DNA of 39,433 bases. It comes from Phycisphaeraceae bacterium. GTDB taxonomy: Bacteria; Planctomycetota; Phycisphaerae; Phycisphaerales; UBA1924. The stretch's first letter is position 1, and each line of letters opens with the position of its first letter. The notes under the pieces are model-generated. The model was given only the letters and a program-made list of their open reading frames with translations. It made no database searches and was not told the DNA's origin. Location: positions 1 through 39,433 of the forward strand of contig JAHCJE010000013.1 of the NCBI GenBank assembly GCA_026128865.1. Reading direction: 5' to 3'. This document shows positions 29,437-36,141 of the stretch, one piece after another. The position numbers and the translations under genes were made by a program.

Positions 29437-29867
29437 GGCGTCTCGTCGTGAACGTCGTACACCTTGATCCACTCGAACCGCGATCGCCACTCGGCGACGA
29501 CAGCAACGTGAAGCGGATGGTCCACGTACGCGGCGTAGTCCTTCAGCGTGTCGAAGCCGACGTAGAAGGCGACGTCGTACTCGGTCTCGACGGTTGGACG
29601 GCCTGTGTCGATGTGGCTGCCGCAGAAGTAGGAGGTGATGCCGGGGATGCGCGCGAGCCTGCGGTCGCAGTCGTCGATGAGGCGCGCTGCGTCAGCGGGG
29701 TCTTTGAGTTTGAAGAAGACGACGTGGTTGATCACGGCCGGGCGGGGGGGCATTCGCGCGGCCGGGCCAGTCTCGGGTTGAGCACGGGTCGGCACGATGG
29801 CGAGTGTGAGTCCCACGCCGAGGGCACCTGCCAGGACGGCAGTCACGATTCGGTTCTGGGCGAGCAT
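29433..29867 (-). CDS. Exported Dabb-domain (stress-responsive alpha/beta barrel) protein
   Basis: This is a 144-residue protein. The N-terminal 30 residues (MLAQNRIVTAVLAGALGVGL) form a signal peptide or membrane anchor ending near PTRAQP. The rest is a ferredoxin-like Dabb domain: INHVVFFKLKDPADAARLI, RIPGITSYFCGSHIDTG, EYDVAFYVGFDTLKDYAAY and HPLHVAVV. Dabb proteins are small dimers; some act in polyketide-type cyclisation or stress, most are uncharacterised. It is the first gene of a three-gene operon, its stop overlapping the next start by four bases. An exported domain together with cytoplasmic enzymes is unusual. The 306-bp gap to its right has no clear promoter for this direction. Confidence 0.82.
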   Translation of the reverse strand: MLAQNRIVTAVLAGALGVGLTLAIVPTRAQPETGPAARMPPRPAVINHVVFFKLKDPADAARLIDDCDRRLARIPGITSYFCGSHIDTGRPTVETEYDVAFYVGFDTLKDYAAYVDHPLHVAVVAEWRSRFEWIKVYDVHDETP

Positions 29868-30173
29868 GGCGCTTCTCCGGATGTCCGGTCAGCATACCCC
29901 AAAGGGGGGAATGCGTGCTTGAGAGCGGGCCAAGTCCTTGACGGGAAGGACGTTACGTGGCCTTCTCGGCGCGCGCTTCCGACCCAGACCCGCGAGACAA
30001 GTGGCCCAACGGGGGCTTCCCTTGACTCCTTCCTGCACGGGCAATGGGAGAGGGCTAGAATCTGTTTGTCCGGCGGGACCAGGCGTCTGGCCCCGCAACT
30101 GGATCGCCGAAGCTGACTCTTGCCCGGGTTCAAGCAGCGGTCGGAAATGCACTCGGGCAAGAGGATCGGGTTC
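29868..30173 (+). promoter_or_regulatory. Gene-free leader region of the RRM gene
   Basis: No gene is visible in this 306-bp gap between two divergent operons. The right half is organised as an RNA leader. TAGAAT (30056-30061) could be a -10 box, but the only good -35-like hexamer, TTGACT (30022-30027), is 28 bp away, too far. A hairpin then follows at 30073-30096 (GCGGGACCAG-GCGT-CTGGCCCCGC, one mismatch), and a second hairpin at 30117-30163 just before the ATG. If TAGAAT is used, the leader is about 106 nt and begins almost at the first hairpin. Confidence 0.4.
30117..30163 (+). promoter_or_regulatory. Leader hairpin that covers the RRM gene's Shine-Dalgarno
   Basis: CTCTTGCCCG (30117-30126) is the exact complement of CGGGCAAGAG (30154-30163). 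Adding a G-U, a G-C and a U-A pair gives a 13-bp stem closing a loop of about 21 nt. The 3' arm contains AAGAG of the ribosome site AAGAGG (30159-30164), 9 nt before the ATG at 30174. Folding should therefore lower translation; opening by the encoded RNA-binding protein, temperature or a helicase would release it. Confidence 0.65.
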
Positions 30174-30494
30174 ATGAAGCTCTATGTCGGCAATCTCTCG
30201 TTCAGCACCACCGAGGACCGTCTTCGCGAGCTGTTCGAGGAGCACGGCCAGGTCGCGTCCGCCACACTGGTGATGGACCGCGACACGGGTCGCCCCCGCG
30301 GGTTCGGGTTCGTCGAGTTCAACAACGATGACGAGGCCCGAGCCGCCATCAACGCCCTCAACGGCAAGAACATTGACGGGCGTGACCTCACCGTCAACGA
30401 GGCCAAGCCCCGCGAGAACCGCGGTGGTGGCGGCGGCGGAGGTCGTGGCGGGTACGGCGGTGGCGGTGGCCGCGGCGGACGGGGCGGCTGGTAA
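30174..30494 (+). CDS. Single-RRM RNA-binding protein with glycine-rich tail
   Basis: The 106-residue product has one RNA recognition motif (2-78): RNP2 LYVGNL (3-8), the alpha1 segment EDRLRELFEEHGQV, and RNP1 RGFGFVEF with both stacking Phe residues. It ends in an Arg/Gly-rich tail (RGGYGGGGGRGGRGGW). This matches the small Rbp-type proteins of cyanobacteria and planctomycetes, which bind mRNA and are often cold-induced. ATG 30174 begins the RRM directly and has GAGG 9 nt upstream; the frame is open further 5' but that part forms the leader hairpin. Autoregulation through the leader is an inference. The desaturase gene follows 26 bp downstream. Confidence 0.93.
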   Translation: MKLYVGNLSFSTTEDRLRELFEEHGQVASATLVMDRDTGRPRGFGFVEFNNDDEARAAINALNGKNIDGRDLTVNEAKPRENRGGGGGGGRGGYGGGGGRGGRGGW

Positions 30495-30520
30495 TCCAGA
30501 CGTCGTCCGGAACAACATCC

Positions 30521-31588
30521 GTGCCACACACACCGGAGCCATCGCGGCTTCCGGGGGGAACTACGGCATCGGCCCGCGCGGTTCACACCACGCCGGCCGG
30601 TGAGGACGGCAGCGTCTCGCCCATCGATCGCAGCGGGCGAGCGGAGCCGGCCGATGGCGTGTTTCTGACACCATTCGTTGACGCGATCGAGAACGAGCCC
30701 GCCCAGCGGGCTTCGTTCTTGTTACGACTGGTCAATCTGCTTGCCGTCGTGGTTCCCTTCATCGGGCTGGTGGCAGCGATCGTGCTGTTGTGGGGCGTCG
30801 GATTCGGCTGGGTTCACCTTTGGCTGCTGCTCGGCGGGTACATGCTCACGGGGCTGGGCGTCACGGTCGGCTACCACCGGCTCTTCACGCACAAGTCGTT
30901 CCGCACGAATCGGGCGACGACAGCGGTCCTCGGTGTGCTCGGTTCCATGGCCGTCGAGGGGCCGATCCTCTCGTGGGTGGCCACGCACAGGCAGCACCAC
31001 CAGCACAGCGACCGCGACGACGACCCGCACTCGCCGCACGGGCACGGCGAGGGCATCCGCGGGTTCTTCCACGGGCTGCTCCATGCCCACTTCGGCTGGC
31101 TCTTCCTGGGGCAGCAAAGCGACCCAGTCCGGTATGTGCCCGACCTTCAGGCTGATCCACTCGTGAGGGGCGTCAGCCGGCTGTTCGTGCTCTGGGTCGT
31201 GCTTGGTCTGGTCATTCCTGCGGGGATCGCGTGGGCCGTGACGGGGGCCTGGACGGGAGCGTTTCTCGGGCTGCTCTGGGGCGGGTTGGTGCGGGTGTTC
31301 CTCGTTCATCATGTGACCTGGAGCATCAACTCGGTCTGCCACCTGTGGGGGTCGAGGCCGTACCGCACGCACGACCACAGCCGCAACAATCCGATCTTCG
31401 GGGTTCTCGGGTTCGGAGAGGGGTGGCACAACAACCACCACGCGTTCCCGGCGTCGGCGCGGCATGGGCTGCGGTGGTGGCAGTTCGACCTCAGTTACCT
31501 CGTGATCAGGGGGCTGGCGTTGGTCCGGCTGGCCAGGGATGTCCGACTGCCGCGGCCGGAGCACGTCGCCTCGAAACGGGCGGCGTGA
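30521..31588 (+). CDS. Delta-9-type fatty acyl desaturase
   Basis: This 355-residue (from GTG 30521) membrane di-iron enzyme introduces a cis double bond in fatty acyl chains. The three histidine boxes are complete: HRLFTH (119-124), HRQHHQHSD (156-164) and HNNHHAF (near 304). Four hydrophobic helices lie in pairs (about 68-115 and around 195-245). The architecture is that of the acyl-CoA/lipid desaturase family (OLE1/DesC). The GTG start has no strong ribosome site; the first 45 residues are polar and poorly conserved, so the true start could be further in. Position directly after an RRM protein gene suggests shared cold-response expression, since membrane unsaturation rises in the cold; this link is inferred. 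Confidence 0.92.
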   Translation: MPHTPEPSRLPGGTTASARAVHTTPAGEDGSVSPIDRSGRAEPADGVFLTPFVDAIENEPAQRASFLLRLVNLLAVVVPFIGLVAAIVLLWGVGFGWVHLWLLLGGYMLTGLGVTVGYHRLFTHKSFRTNRATTAVLGVLGSMAVEGPILSWVATHRQHHQHSDRDDDPHSPHGHGEGIRGFFHGLLHAHFGWLFLGQQSDPVRYVPDLQADPLVRGVSRLFVLWVVLGLVIPAGIAWAVTGAWTGAFLGLLWGGLVRVFLVHHVTWSINSVCHLWGSRPYRTHDHSRNNPIFGVLGFGEGWHNNHHAFPASARHGLRWWQFDLSYLVIRGLALVRLARDVRLPRPEHVASKRAA

Positions 31589-31672
31589 GCGGGCGGGCGA
31601 CGGGTCGGCGGAGCAATATGATCCGGCGTTCGTGCCCCGGCGTGGATGGCCTGCGCCGCACGGAGACGGCTC

Positions 31673-32542
31673 ATGCCGAGAGTGACGCGTGCTGCGCTGA
31701 TTCAGGCCTCGCTCTGCGAGTCCGCCGACGCCCCGTTCGATCGGATCAAGCGGTCAATGATCGACCGGCACGTCTCGTTGATCGCCGAGGCGGCGGATCG
31801 AGGGGCGAGGGTGGTGTGTCTCCAGGAGTTGTTCAACGGGCCGTACTTCTGCGCCGAGCAGGAGACGAAGTGGTACGACTTCGCCGAGCCGGTGCCGGAC
31901 GGGCCGACGGTGACCACGATGCGCGGCGTGGCAAAGAAGCACGGTGTCATCCTGATCGTGCCGGTGTACGAGCGGGAGATGGCGGGCCTGTACTACAACT
32001 GCGCCGCGGTGATCGACGAGCGGGGCGAGTTCCTCGGCAAGTACCGCAAGAGCCACCTGCCGCACTGCAAGCCGGGGTTCTGGGAGAAGTTCTACTTCGC
32101 GCCCGGCAACCTCGGGTACCCGGTCTTTGAGACGAGCGCAGGCCGGATCGGCGTGTACATCTGCTACGACCGGCACTTCCCTGAGGGGGCGCGCATCCTC
32201 GGGCTGAACGGGGCGGAGATCGTCTTCAACCCCAGCGCGACCGTCGCCGGGCTGAGCGAGTATCTGTGGGAGATCGAGCAGCCGTCGATGGCGGTGGCCA
32301 ACCAGTACTTCGTCGGGGCGATCAACCGGGTGGGGCGCGAGGCGCCGTGGAACATCGGCGAGTTCTACGGGAAGAGTTACTTCTGCGACCCGCGCGGGAA
32401 GATCGTCGCGCAGGCCTCACGCGATAAGGGCGAGGTCGTGGTGGCGGACCTGGACCTTGACATGATCGAGGAAGTCCGCGCCACATGGCAGTGGTTCCGG
32501 GACCGCCGTCCCGAGACTTATGGCAGCTTGACGCGCCCCTGA
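31673..32542 (+). CDS. Beta-ureidopropionase / N-carbamoyl amidohydrolase (nitrilase superfamily)
   Basis: The 289-residue product hydrolyses an N-carbamoyl amine or amino acid to the amine, CO2 and ammonia. The catalytic triad is visible: Glu52 in LQELFNGPYF, Lys126 in GKYRKSHLP, Cys164 in YICYDRHFPEGARIL. YRKSHLPHCKPGFWEKFYF and the C-terminal WNIGEFYGKSYFCDPRGKI are typical of the beta-ureidopropionase/N-carbamoylputrescine group. The ATG at 31673 has GGAGA about 6 nt upstream and begins the conserved VTRAALIQASL strand. A hydantoinase gene follows 29 bp downstream, which points to N-carbamoyl-beta-alanine as substrate and the reductive route of uracil/thymine breakdown rather than polyamine synthesis. 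Confidence 0.9.
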   Translation: MPRVTRAALIQASLCESADAPFDRIKRSMIDRHVSLIAEAADRGARVVCLQELFNGPYFCAEQETKWYDFAEPVPDGPTVTTMRGVAKKHGVILIVPVYEREMAGLYYNCAAVIDERGEFLGKYRKSHLPHCKPGFWEKFYFAPGNLGYPVFETSAGRIGVYICYDRHFPEGARILGLNGAEIVFNPSATVAGLSEYLWEIEQPSMAVANQYFVGAINRVGREAPWNIGEFYGKSYFCDPRGKIVAQASRDKGEVVVADLDLDMIEEVRATWQWFRDRRPETYGSLTRP

Positions 32543-32571
32543 CACGTGCGTGGCGAGGCGGGAGCGAACGG

Positions 32572-33972
32572 ATGGCGTTGCTCATCAAGGGCGGCCGAGT
32601 CATCACGGCGAGCGACGACCGCGTCGCGGACGTCTACTGCGAGGGTGAGACGATCACGCGGGTCGAACCGTCGATCGAGGTGCGCTCGCTGCCCGAGGAC
32701 GGGGCCGGGGTCGAGGTCATCGACGCGACGGGCAAGTTCGTGTTTCCGGGGTTCATCGATCCGCACGTTCACATTCACCTGCCCTTCATGGGAACGCACG
32801 CGAAGGACGACTACGAGTCGGCGAGCAGGGCCGCCCTCGTGGGCGGGACGACGACGCTGATCGAGATGGTCTGCCCCGGGCCGAAGGACGAGCCTTCGGC
32901 GGCCTTCGACGAATGGCGGTCGAAGGCCGAGGGGCGTGCGGCGGTGGACTACTCGTTCCACATGGCCGCGGTGCGGTTCGACGAACCGGCGCGCCGGCAG
33001 TTGCGCGAGATCGTGCGGGCCGGCGTGGCGTCGTTCAAGGTGTTCCTGGCGTACAAGGGCGCACTGAATCTCAACGACGCGGACCTCTTCGACCTCATGG
33101 CGATGGCGAAGGAACTGGGGGTCATCGTCACGGCCCACTGCGAGAACGCGGATGCGGTGGCCGCGATGCAGGACCGGCTGATTGCGGCGGGAAAGACCGG
33201 TCCGGAGTGGCACGAGCCTTCGCGTCCGACGATCGTGGAGGCGGAGGGCGTCCGTCGGATCACGACGTTTGCGCAGTTGACCGGAGCGCACGTCTACACA
33301 GTGCACACCTCGTGCGAGGAGGCGGTGCGGCAGGCGGTCGAAGCGAGGCTCCGGGGCGTGAGCGTGTGGGTCGAGGCCGTCGTGCCGCACCTCACGCTCG
33401 ACCGCTCGTTCGCGGAGCGGCCGGACTTCGAGGGCGCGAAGTACGTCATGTCGCCGCCGCTGCGCGAGAAGCGGCATCAGGACTTTCTGTGGAACGCCGT
33501 CCGAGGGCGCGACATCGCCGCGATCGGGACCGACCATGCGCCGTTCGATTTCCGCGGCCAGAAGGAGATGGGGCGCGGCGACTTCACGAAGATCCCCAAC
33601 GGCGTGCCCTCACTCCAGGAGCGGATCGCGCTCGTCTACACCCACGGCGTCGCGGCCGGGCGCATCGACCTGCACACGTTCGTCGACGCCTGCTCGACGC
33701 AGGCCGCCCGCATCTTCGGGATGTACCCGAAGAAGGGCACGATCGCCGTCGGCGGCGACGCGGACCTCGTCGTGTGGGATCCATCGTGGCGTGGCGTGCT
33801 CTCGCAGCGCACGTCGCTCTCTCGCGTGGACTACTGCGCGTTCGAGGGCTGGCCGGTGCAGGGCAGGGCGACCGTGGTGACCGTGCGCGGCGAGGTGCAG
33901 GCGAGGAACGGCGAGTTCATCGGCACGATCGGGCGCGGGCGGTTCATCGCCCGCGAGCCGACGCATTTTTGA
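32572..33972 (+). CDS. Dihydropyrimidinase / hydantoinase
   Basis: This 466-residue amidohydrolase opens dihydropyrimidine or hydantoin rings to N-carbamoyl amino acids. Metal ligands are visible: HVHIH (His65, His67), the likely carboxylated lysine in FKVFLAYKG (Lys162), HCENAD, YTVHTSCE, and the Asp in GTDHAPFDF. The 466-residue length and the order of motifs are those of cyclic amidohydrolases. The start is ATG 32572 with GGGAG 7 nt upstream. Together with the preceding beta-ureidopropionase it covers the last two steps of reductive pyrimidine degradation; the dihydropyrimidine dehydrogenase is not in this window. It converges with the next gene, leaving 5 bp between stops. Confidence 0.92.
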   Translation: MALLIKGGRVITASDDRVADVYCEGETITRVEPSIEVRSLPEDGAGVEVIDATGKFVFPGFIDPHVHIHLPFMGTHAKDDYESASRAALVGGTTTLIEMVCPGPKDEPSAAFDEWRSKAEGRAAVDYSFHMAAVRFDEPARRQLREIVRAGVASFKVFLAYKGALNLNDADLFDLMAMAKELGVIVTAHCENADAVAAMQDRLIAAGKTGPEWHEPSRPTIVEAEGVRRITTFAQLTGAHVYTVHTSCEEAVRQAVEARLRGVSVWVEAVVPHLTLDRSFAERPDFEGAKYVMSPPLREKRHQDFLWNAVRGRDIAAIGTDHAPFDFRGQKEMGRGDFTKIPNGVPSLQERIALVYTHGVAAGRIDLHTFVDACSTQAARIFGMYPKKGTIAVGGDADLVVWDPSWRGVLSQRTSLSRVDYCAFEGWPVQGRATVVTVRGEVQARNGEFIGTIGRGRFIAREPTHF

Positions 33973-33977
33973 TCCCG

Positions 33978-35003
33978 CTACTGCACGGCCACCATCCGCC
34001 GGATGGTGGCCGGGCTTTCGCCGTTGGCGGTGCGTGCGCTGAGCAGCGCGGCCTGGCTCATGCACAGGATGGACTCGTGGTCGAGCGGCCCTTCGTCGCC
34101 CGCCGCTGGATCCATGAGCCGCAACAGGCTCTCCGAGATCGCGTCGACCGCGTGCGGCGCCGGTTCTTCGCCGCGCTTCTTCGTCCGGCGTGCCTGGTCC
34201 ACCTTCTCCCCTGTGCGGCTGACCCACTCGAACCCGTCCTCGAAGACGCGCAGCCTACCGTTCGGCCCCAGCAGTGTCGCCGTGCGCGACCACCGCCCGC
34301 TCTGGTCGCTCGCCAGCACACAGGCGGCCCGTCCGTCGGCGAAGCGGAGGTTGGCTGTCAGGTCGCCGTGAAGGTCACGGAGGGTCTCGCCAGGGAGGGC
34401 ATGGACCCCCGGCCCCTGCGCCGGGCCGGCGAAGGCCGCGTCGATCGTTTCCGGCTCGCCCATCAGCCAGTGCACCAGTTCCATGGCCGCGAAGAGCCGC
34501 GCTCCGAGCGACCCCTCCGCCGGCGTGCAGCAGGTTTCGACCGCGAGCGTGCGCACGGGGCCGAACATCTGGAGCACTTCCGCCGCGTCGCGGAAGGAAC
34601 GCGACGAGCGGGCGAGCGGGCAGAACCGAACGGCGTCGATCGGCCTCGGGTTGCCGCCGGTCCAGCCTCCTCCCGCCAGTTCGATGGCCGTCGCAGGGAT
34701 GGGTTCGAGCGAGGCGATGCGCACGCCGCGCGATCGGGCCGCGACGAGTGGGGAGAGGTCCGCGGATGAGGCCCCGAACTCACCGGGCGAGGCGAGCAGC
34801 ACGATGTCGCAGTCCGCTTCCGCGAGCGCGGCCCGCAGGTCGTCAAGAGCGCCGACGCCCAGCGCGGCCGCGGCGGCCCCGGCACGCCCGCGCCCCGGCG
34901 ACCCGGCCCCGACCAGCCGCAACCCCGCCGCCTCGACAACGCGGCCCACCAGCGACGCCTGGTGCTCCTCGAGCCACGCCACCACCCGTGCAGGTTCGCC
35001 CAT
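33978..35003 (-). CDS. Gfo/Idh/MocA-like oxidoreductase-type protein
   Basis: The 341-residue product (MGEPARVVAWLEEHQAS...) reads as a Rossmann-like N-terminal part (LRLVGAGSPGRGRAG, CDIVLLASPGEF, GVRIASLEPIPATAIEL) followed by an alpha/beta C-terminal part with LGARLFAAMELVHWLMGEPETIDAAF and GDLTANLRFADGRAACVLAS. That matches the two-domain build of NAD(P)-dependent sugar/cyclitol dehydrogenases, but the usual GxGxxG and EKP motifs are weak, so it may be non-canonical or inactive. The frame stays open far upstream, but that region is RNase P RNA in the opposite direction; ATG 35003 is the sensible start. Divergent from rnpB by about 53 bp. Confidence 0.65.
   Translation of the reverse strand: MGEPARVVAWLEEHQASLVGRVVEAAGLRLVGAGSPGRGRAGAAAAALGVGALDDLRAALAEADCDIVLLASPGEFGASSADLSPLVAARSRGVRIASLEPIPATAIELAGGGWTGGNPRPIDAVRFCPLARSSRSFRDAAEVLQMFGPVRTLAVETCCTPAEGSLGARLFAAMELVHWLMGEPETIDAAFAGPAQGPGVHALPGETLRDLHGDLTANLRFADGRAACVLASDQSGRWSRTATLLGPNGRLRVFEDGFEWVSRTGEKVDQARRTKKRGEEPAPHAVDAISESLLRLMDPAAGDEGPLDHESILCMSQAALLSARTANGESPATIRRMVAVQ
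33986..34012. terminator. Strong hairpin inside the 3' coding end of the convergent gene
   Basis: CGGCCACCATCC-GCC-GGATGGTGGCCG is a perfect 12-bp stem with a 3-nt loop, 13 bp after the hydantoinase stop codon. It lies within the last codons of the convergent oxidoreductase gene. It lacks a real T-run (GGGCTTTCG follows), so it is a terminator-like or 3'-stabilising structure for the hydantoinase mRNA. Confidence 0.5.
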
Positions 35004-35045
35004 GGCGCGTGCATCGTACCGGACGCGGCGGCGAACCGCGCGGCG

Positions 35046-35051
35046 TACAAT
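35046..35051 (+). promoter_or_regulatory. -10 box of rnpB
   Basis: TACAAT (5 of 6 matches to TATAAT) lies 6-8 nt before the predicted 5' end of the RNase P RNA (about 35057-35059). The -35 region (35023-35028, ACGCGG) is not recognisable. Only about 53 bp separate the RNA's 5' end from the start codon of the divergent oxidoreductase gene, so both promoters must overlap here. Confidence 0.5.
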
Positions 35052-35056
35052 CCTTG

Positions 35057-35520
35057 CAAGCGTGGCAACGCGGCCGCGGACCCGCCGGGAGGCGCGTCCG
35101 AGGAAAGTCCGAGCACGGCAGAGCACGGTGGTGGGCAACACCCACCCGCCCCATGGTCCGGGGCGAGGGACAGTGCCACAGAGAACAGACCGCCGATGGC
35201 CGGGTGCCCCGCCACTCTGTGGCGGATCCCGGCACAGGCAAGGGTGAAACGGTGCGGTAAGAGCGCACCGCCCGGACGGCGACGCCCGGGGCACGGCAAA
35301 CCCCACCGCGTGCAAGCCCAAGCAGTTCCCGCCCCGCAAGGGGACGCCCGGCTCGGGCGGCAGGGAACGGGTCGGGCGCTCGGGCCATCTGGCCCGGATC
35401 GCGCCGGCAACGGCGCGGCAAGAGAAATGGCCGCGGCCCGCGGCAGGCGCGCGCAAGCCCCCGTCAAGGTGCGCGCGAACCGCCGACGGGCACAGAACTC
35501 GGCTTACCAGCCACGCCGGA
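35057..35520 (+). ncRNA. rnpB: RNase P RNA, bacterial type A
   Basis: This is the catalytic RNA that removes 5' leaders from pre-tRNAs. Conserved cores occur in the right order: GAGGAAAGTCCGAGC (35100-35114), ACAGAGAACAGACCGCC, GGTAAGAGCGCACC (35256-35269), GGCACGGCAAACCCCACC and the 3' AGAACTCGGCTTACC (35494-35507). Helix P1 is formed by GCGTGGC (35060-35066) with GCCACGC (35510-35516), which fixes both ends. The length of about 460 nt exceeds E. coli's 377, with GC-rich peripheral arms such as the stretch at 35335-35400. A perfect terminator follows. Frames that read through it are spurious. Confidence 0.96.
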
Positions 35521-35528
35521 CCGTTTGG

Positions 35529-35566
35529 CGCGGGCCTCCGTGAAAGCGGAGGCCCGCGGCCTTTTT
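35529..35566 (+). terminator. Intrinsic terminator of rnpB
   Basis: CGCGGGCCTCCG (35529-35540), loop TGAAAG, CGGAGGCCCGCG (35547-35558): a perfect 12-bp stem followed by GCC and TTTTT (35562-35566), about 10 nt after the mature 3' end. Confidence 0.93.
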
Positions 35567-35581
35567 GCGCGGAACTCCGAA

Positions 35582-35609
35582 ACAGAGCACGAAGCGCAAG
35601 CGAGTGCCG
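35582..35609 (+). repeat. 28-bp inverted repeat, left copy
   Basis: The 28 bases here (beginning ACAGAGCACGAAGCGC and ending GCGAGTGCCG) recur without a mismatch, in inverse orientation, at 36099-36126. The two copies bracket one gene (35661-36065). The left copy sits 16 bp after the rnpB terminator. Confidence 0.9.
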
Positions 35610-35660
35610 ACTTCCGTACGGGTTCGAGCCGACGGCACCGAACCGTGGGCACGACGGGCG

Positions 35661-36065
35661 TCACCAGTGCATGACGGCAATGATGTAGAGCAGCAACAAG
35701 ACACTCGCAATCACGACGAGCGTGGCCATCGTGACGGTGGCCATGCACATGCCGATGTCCGCCAGCGGCGCCAGTCCTATCCGCGCACGCTCGTCCGCCT
35801 TCACCGCGAGAACGATCGCAACGATTCCGACCACGAACGATCCGATACCGAAGGTGCATGGCATCAGGGCCGCGGCAAGCACGGTCACAACCATCGAAAG
35901 CCAGGCGCGTCCGCTCGGCCCGCGCAGGTCGCGTCCCTGCATGATTGGCCGGCCGCACTCGGGGCAGGGCATCTCGATGCGCAATCCGGTGAGGTCGTAG
36001 CCGCATTGCCCGCAGAGGGGCGGGTGGACGGGGTGCTTCGGGCTTTCGGGCTGGAGGTCGGACAT
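35661..36065 (-). CDS. Small membrane protein with N-terminal zinc ribbon
   Basis: This is a 134-residue protein starting at ATG 36065 (MSDLQPESPKHP). Residues 18-41 hold a zinc ribbon, LCGQCGYDLTGL...PCPECGRPI, of a type very common in planctomycete genes of unknown function. Two transmembrane helices follow: one at about 57-87 (LSMVVTVLAAALMPCTFGIG, IVAIVLAVKA) and one at the C-terminus (MATVTMATLVVIASVLLLLYI). The frame is open upstream, but that part runs into the inverted repeat. Function unknown. The gene and about 50-80 bp on each side are enclosed by the 28-bp inverted repeat, suggesting that it was inserted or duplicated as a unit. Confidence 0.75.
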   Translation of the reverse strand: MSDLQPESPKHPVHPPLCGQCGYDLTGLRIEMPCPECGRPIMQGRDLRGPSGRAWLSMVVTVLAAALMPCTFGIGSFVVGIVAIVLAVKADERARIGLAPLADIGMCMATVTMATLVVIASVLLLLYIIAVMHW

Positions 36066-36098
36066 CGGCGGGAGTGAGTGTACCGTGGGGTCGGGCGC

Positions 36099-36126
36099 CG
36101 GCACTCGCTTGCGCTTCGTGCTCTGT
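36099..36126 (-). repeat. 28-bp inverted repeat, right copy, with partial tandem copy
   Basis: This is the exact reverse complement of 35582-35609. Its last 14 bases (GCTTCGTGCTCTGT, 36113-36126) are repeated directly at 36129-36142, ending on the stop codon of the methyltransferase gene. A partial tandem copy is what is often seen at ends of REP-like or MITE-like elements. I saw no further copy in this window. Confidence 0.9.
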
Positions 36127-36141
36127 CTGCTTCGTGCTCTG

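Noticed and set aside
30022-30061. TTGACT and TAGAAT as a promoter for the RRM gene
   Set aside because: The spacing of 28 bp is too long for a sigma-70-type promoter; TAGAAT alone is kept only as a tentative -10.
32913-34769. A long plus-strand frame running across the hydantoinase and the convergent gene
   Set aside because: It overlaps two well-supported genes and reads as Gly/Arg-rich repeats without structure.
35004-35456. N-terminal extension of the Gfo/Idh-like gene through the RNase P RNA region
   Set aside because: The extension is antisense to rnpB, has no homology-like content, and ATG 35003 starts a normal domain.
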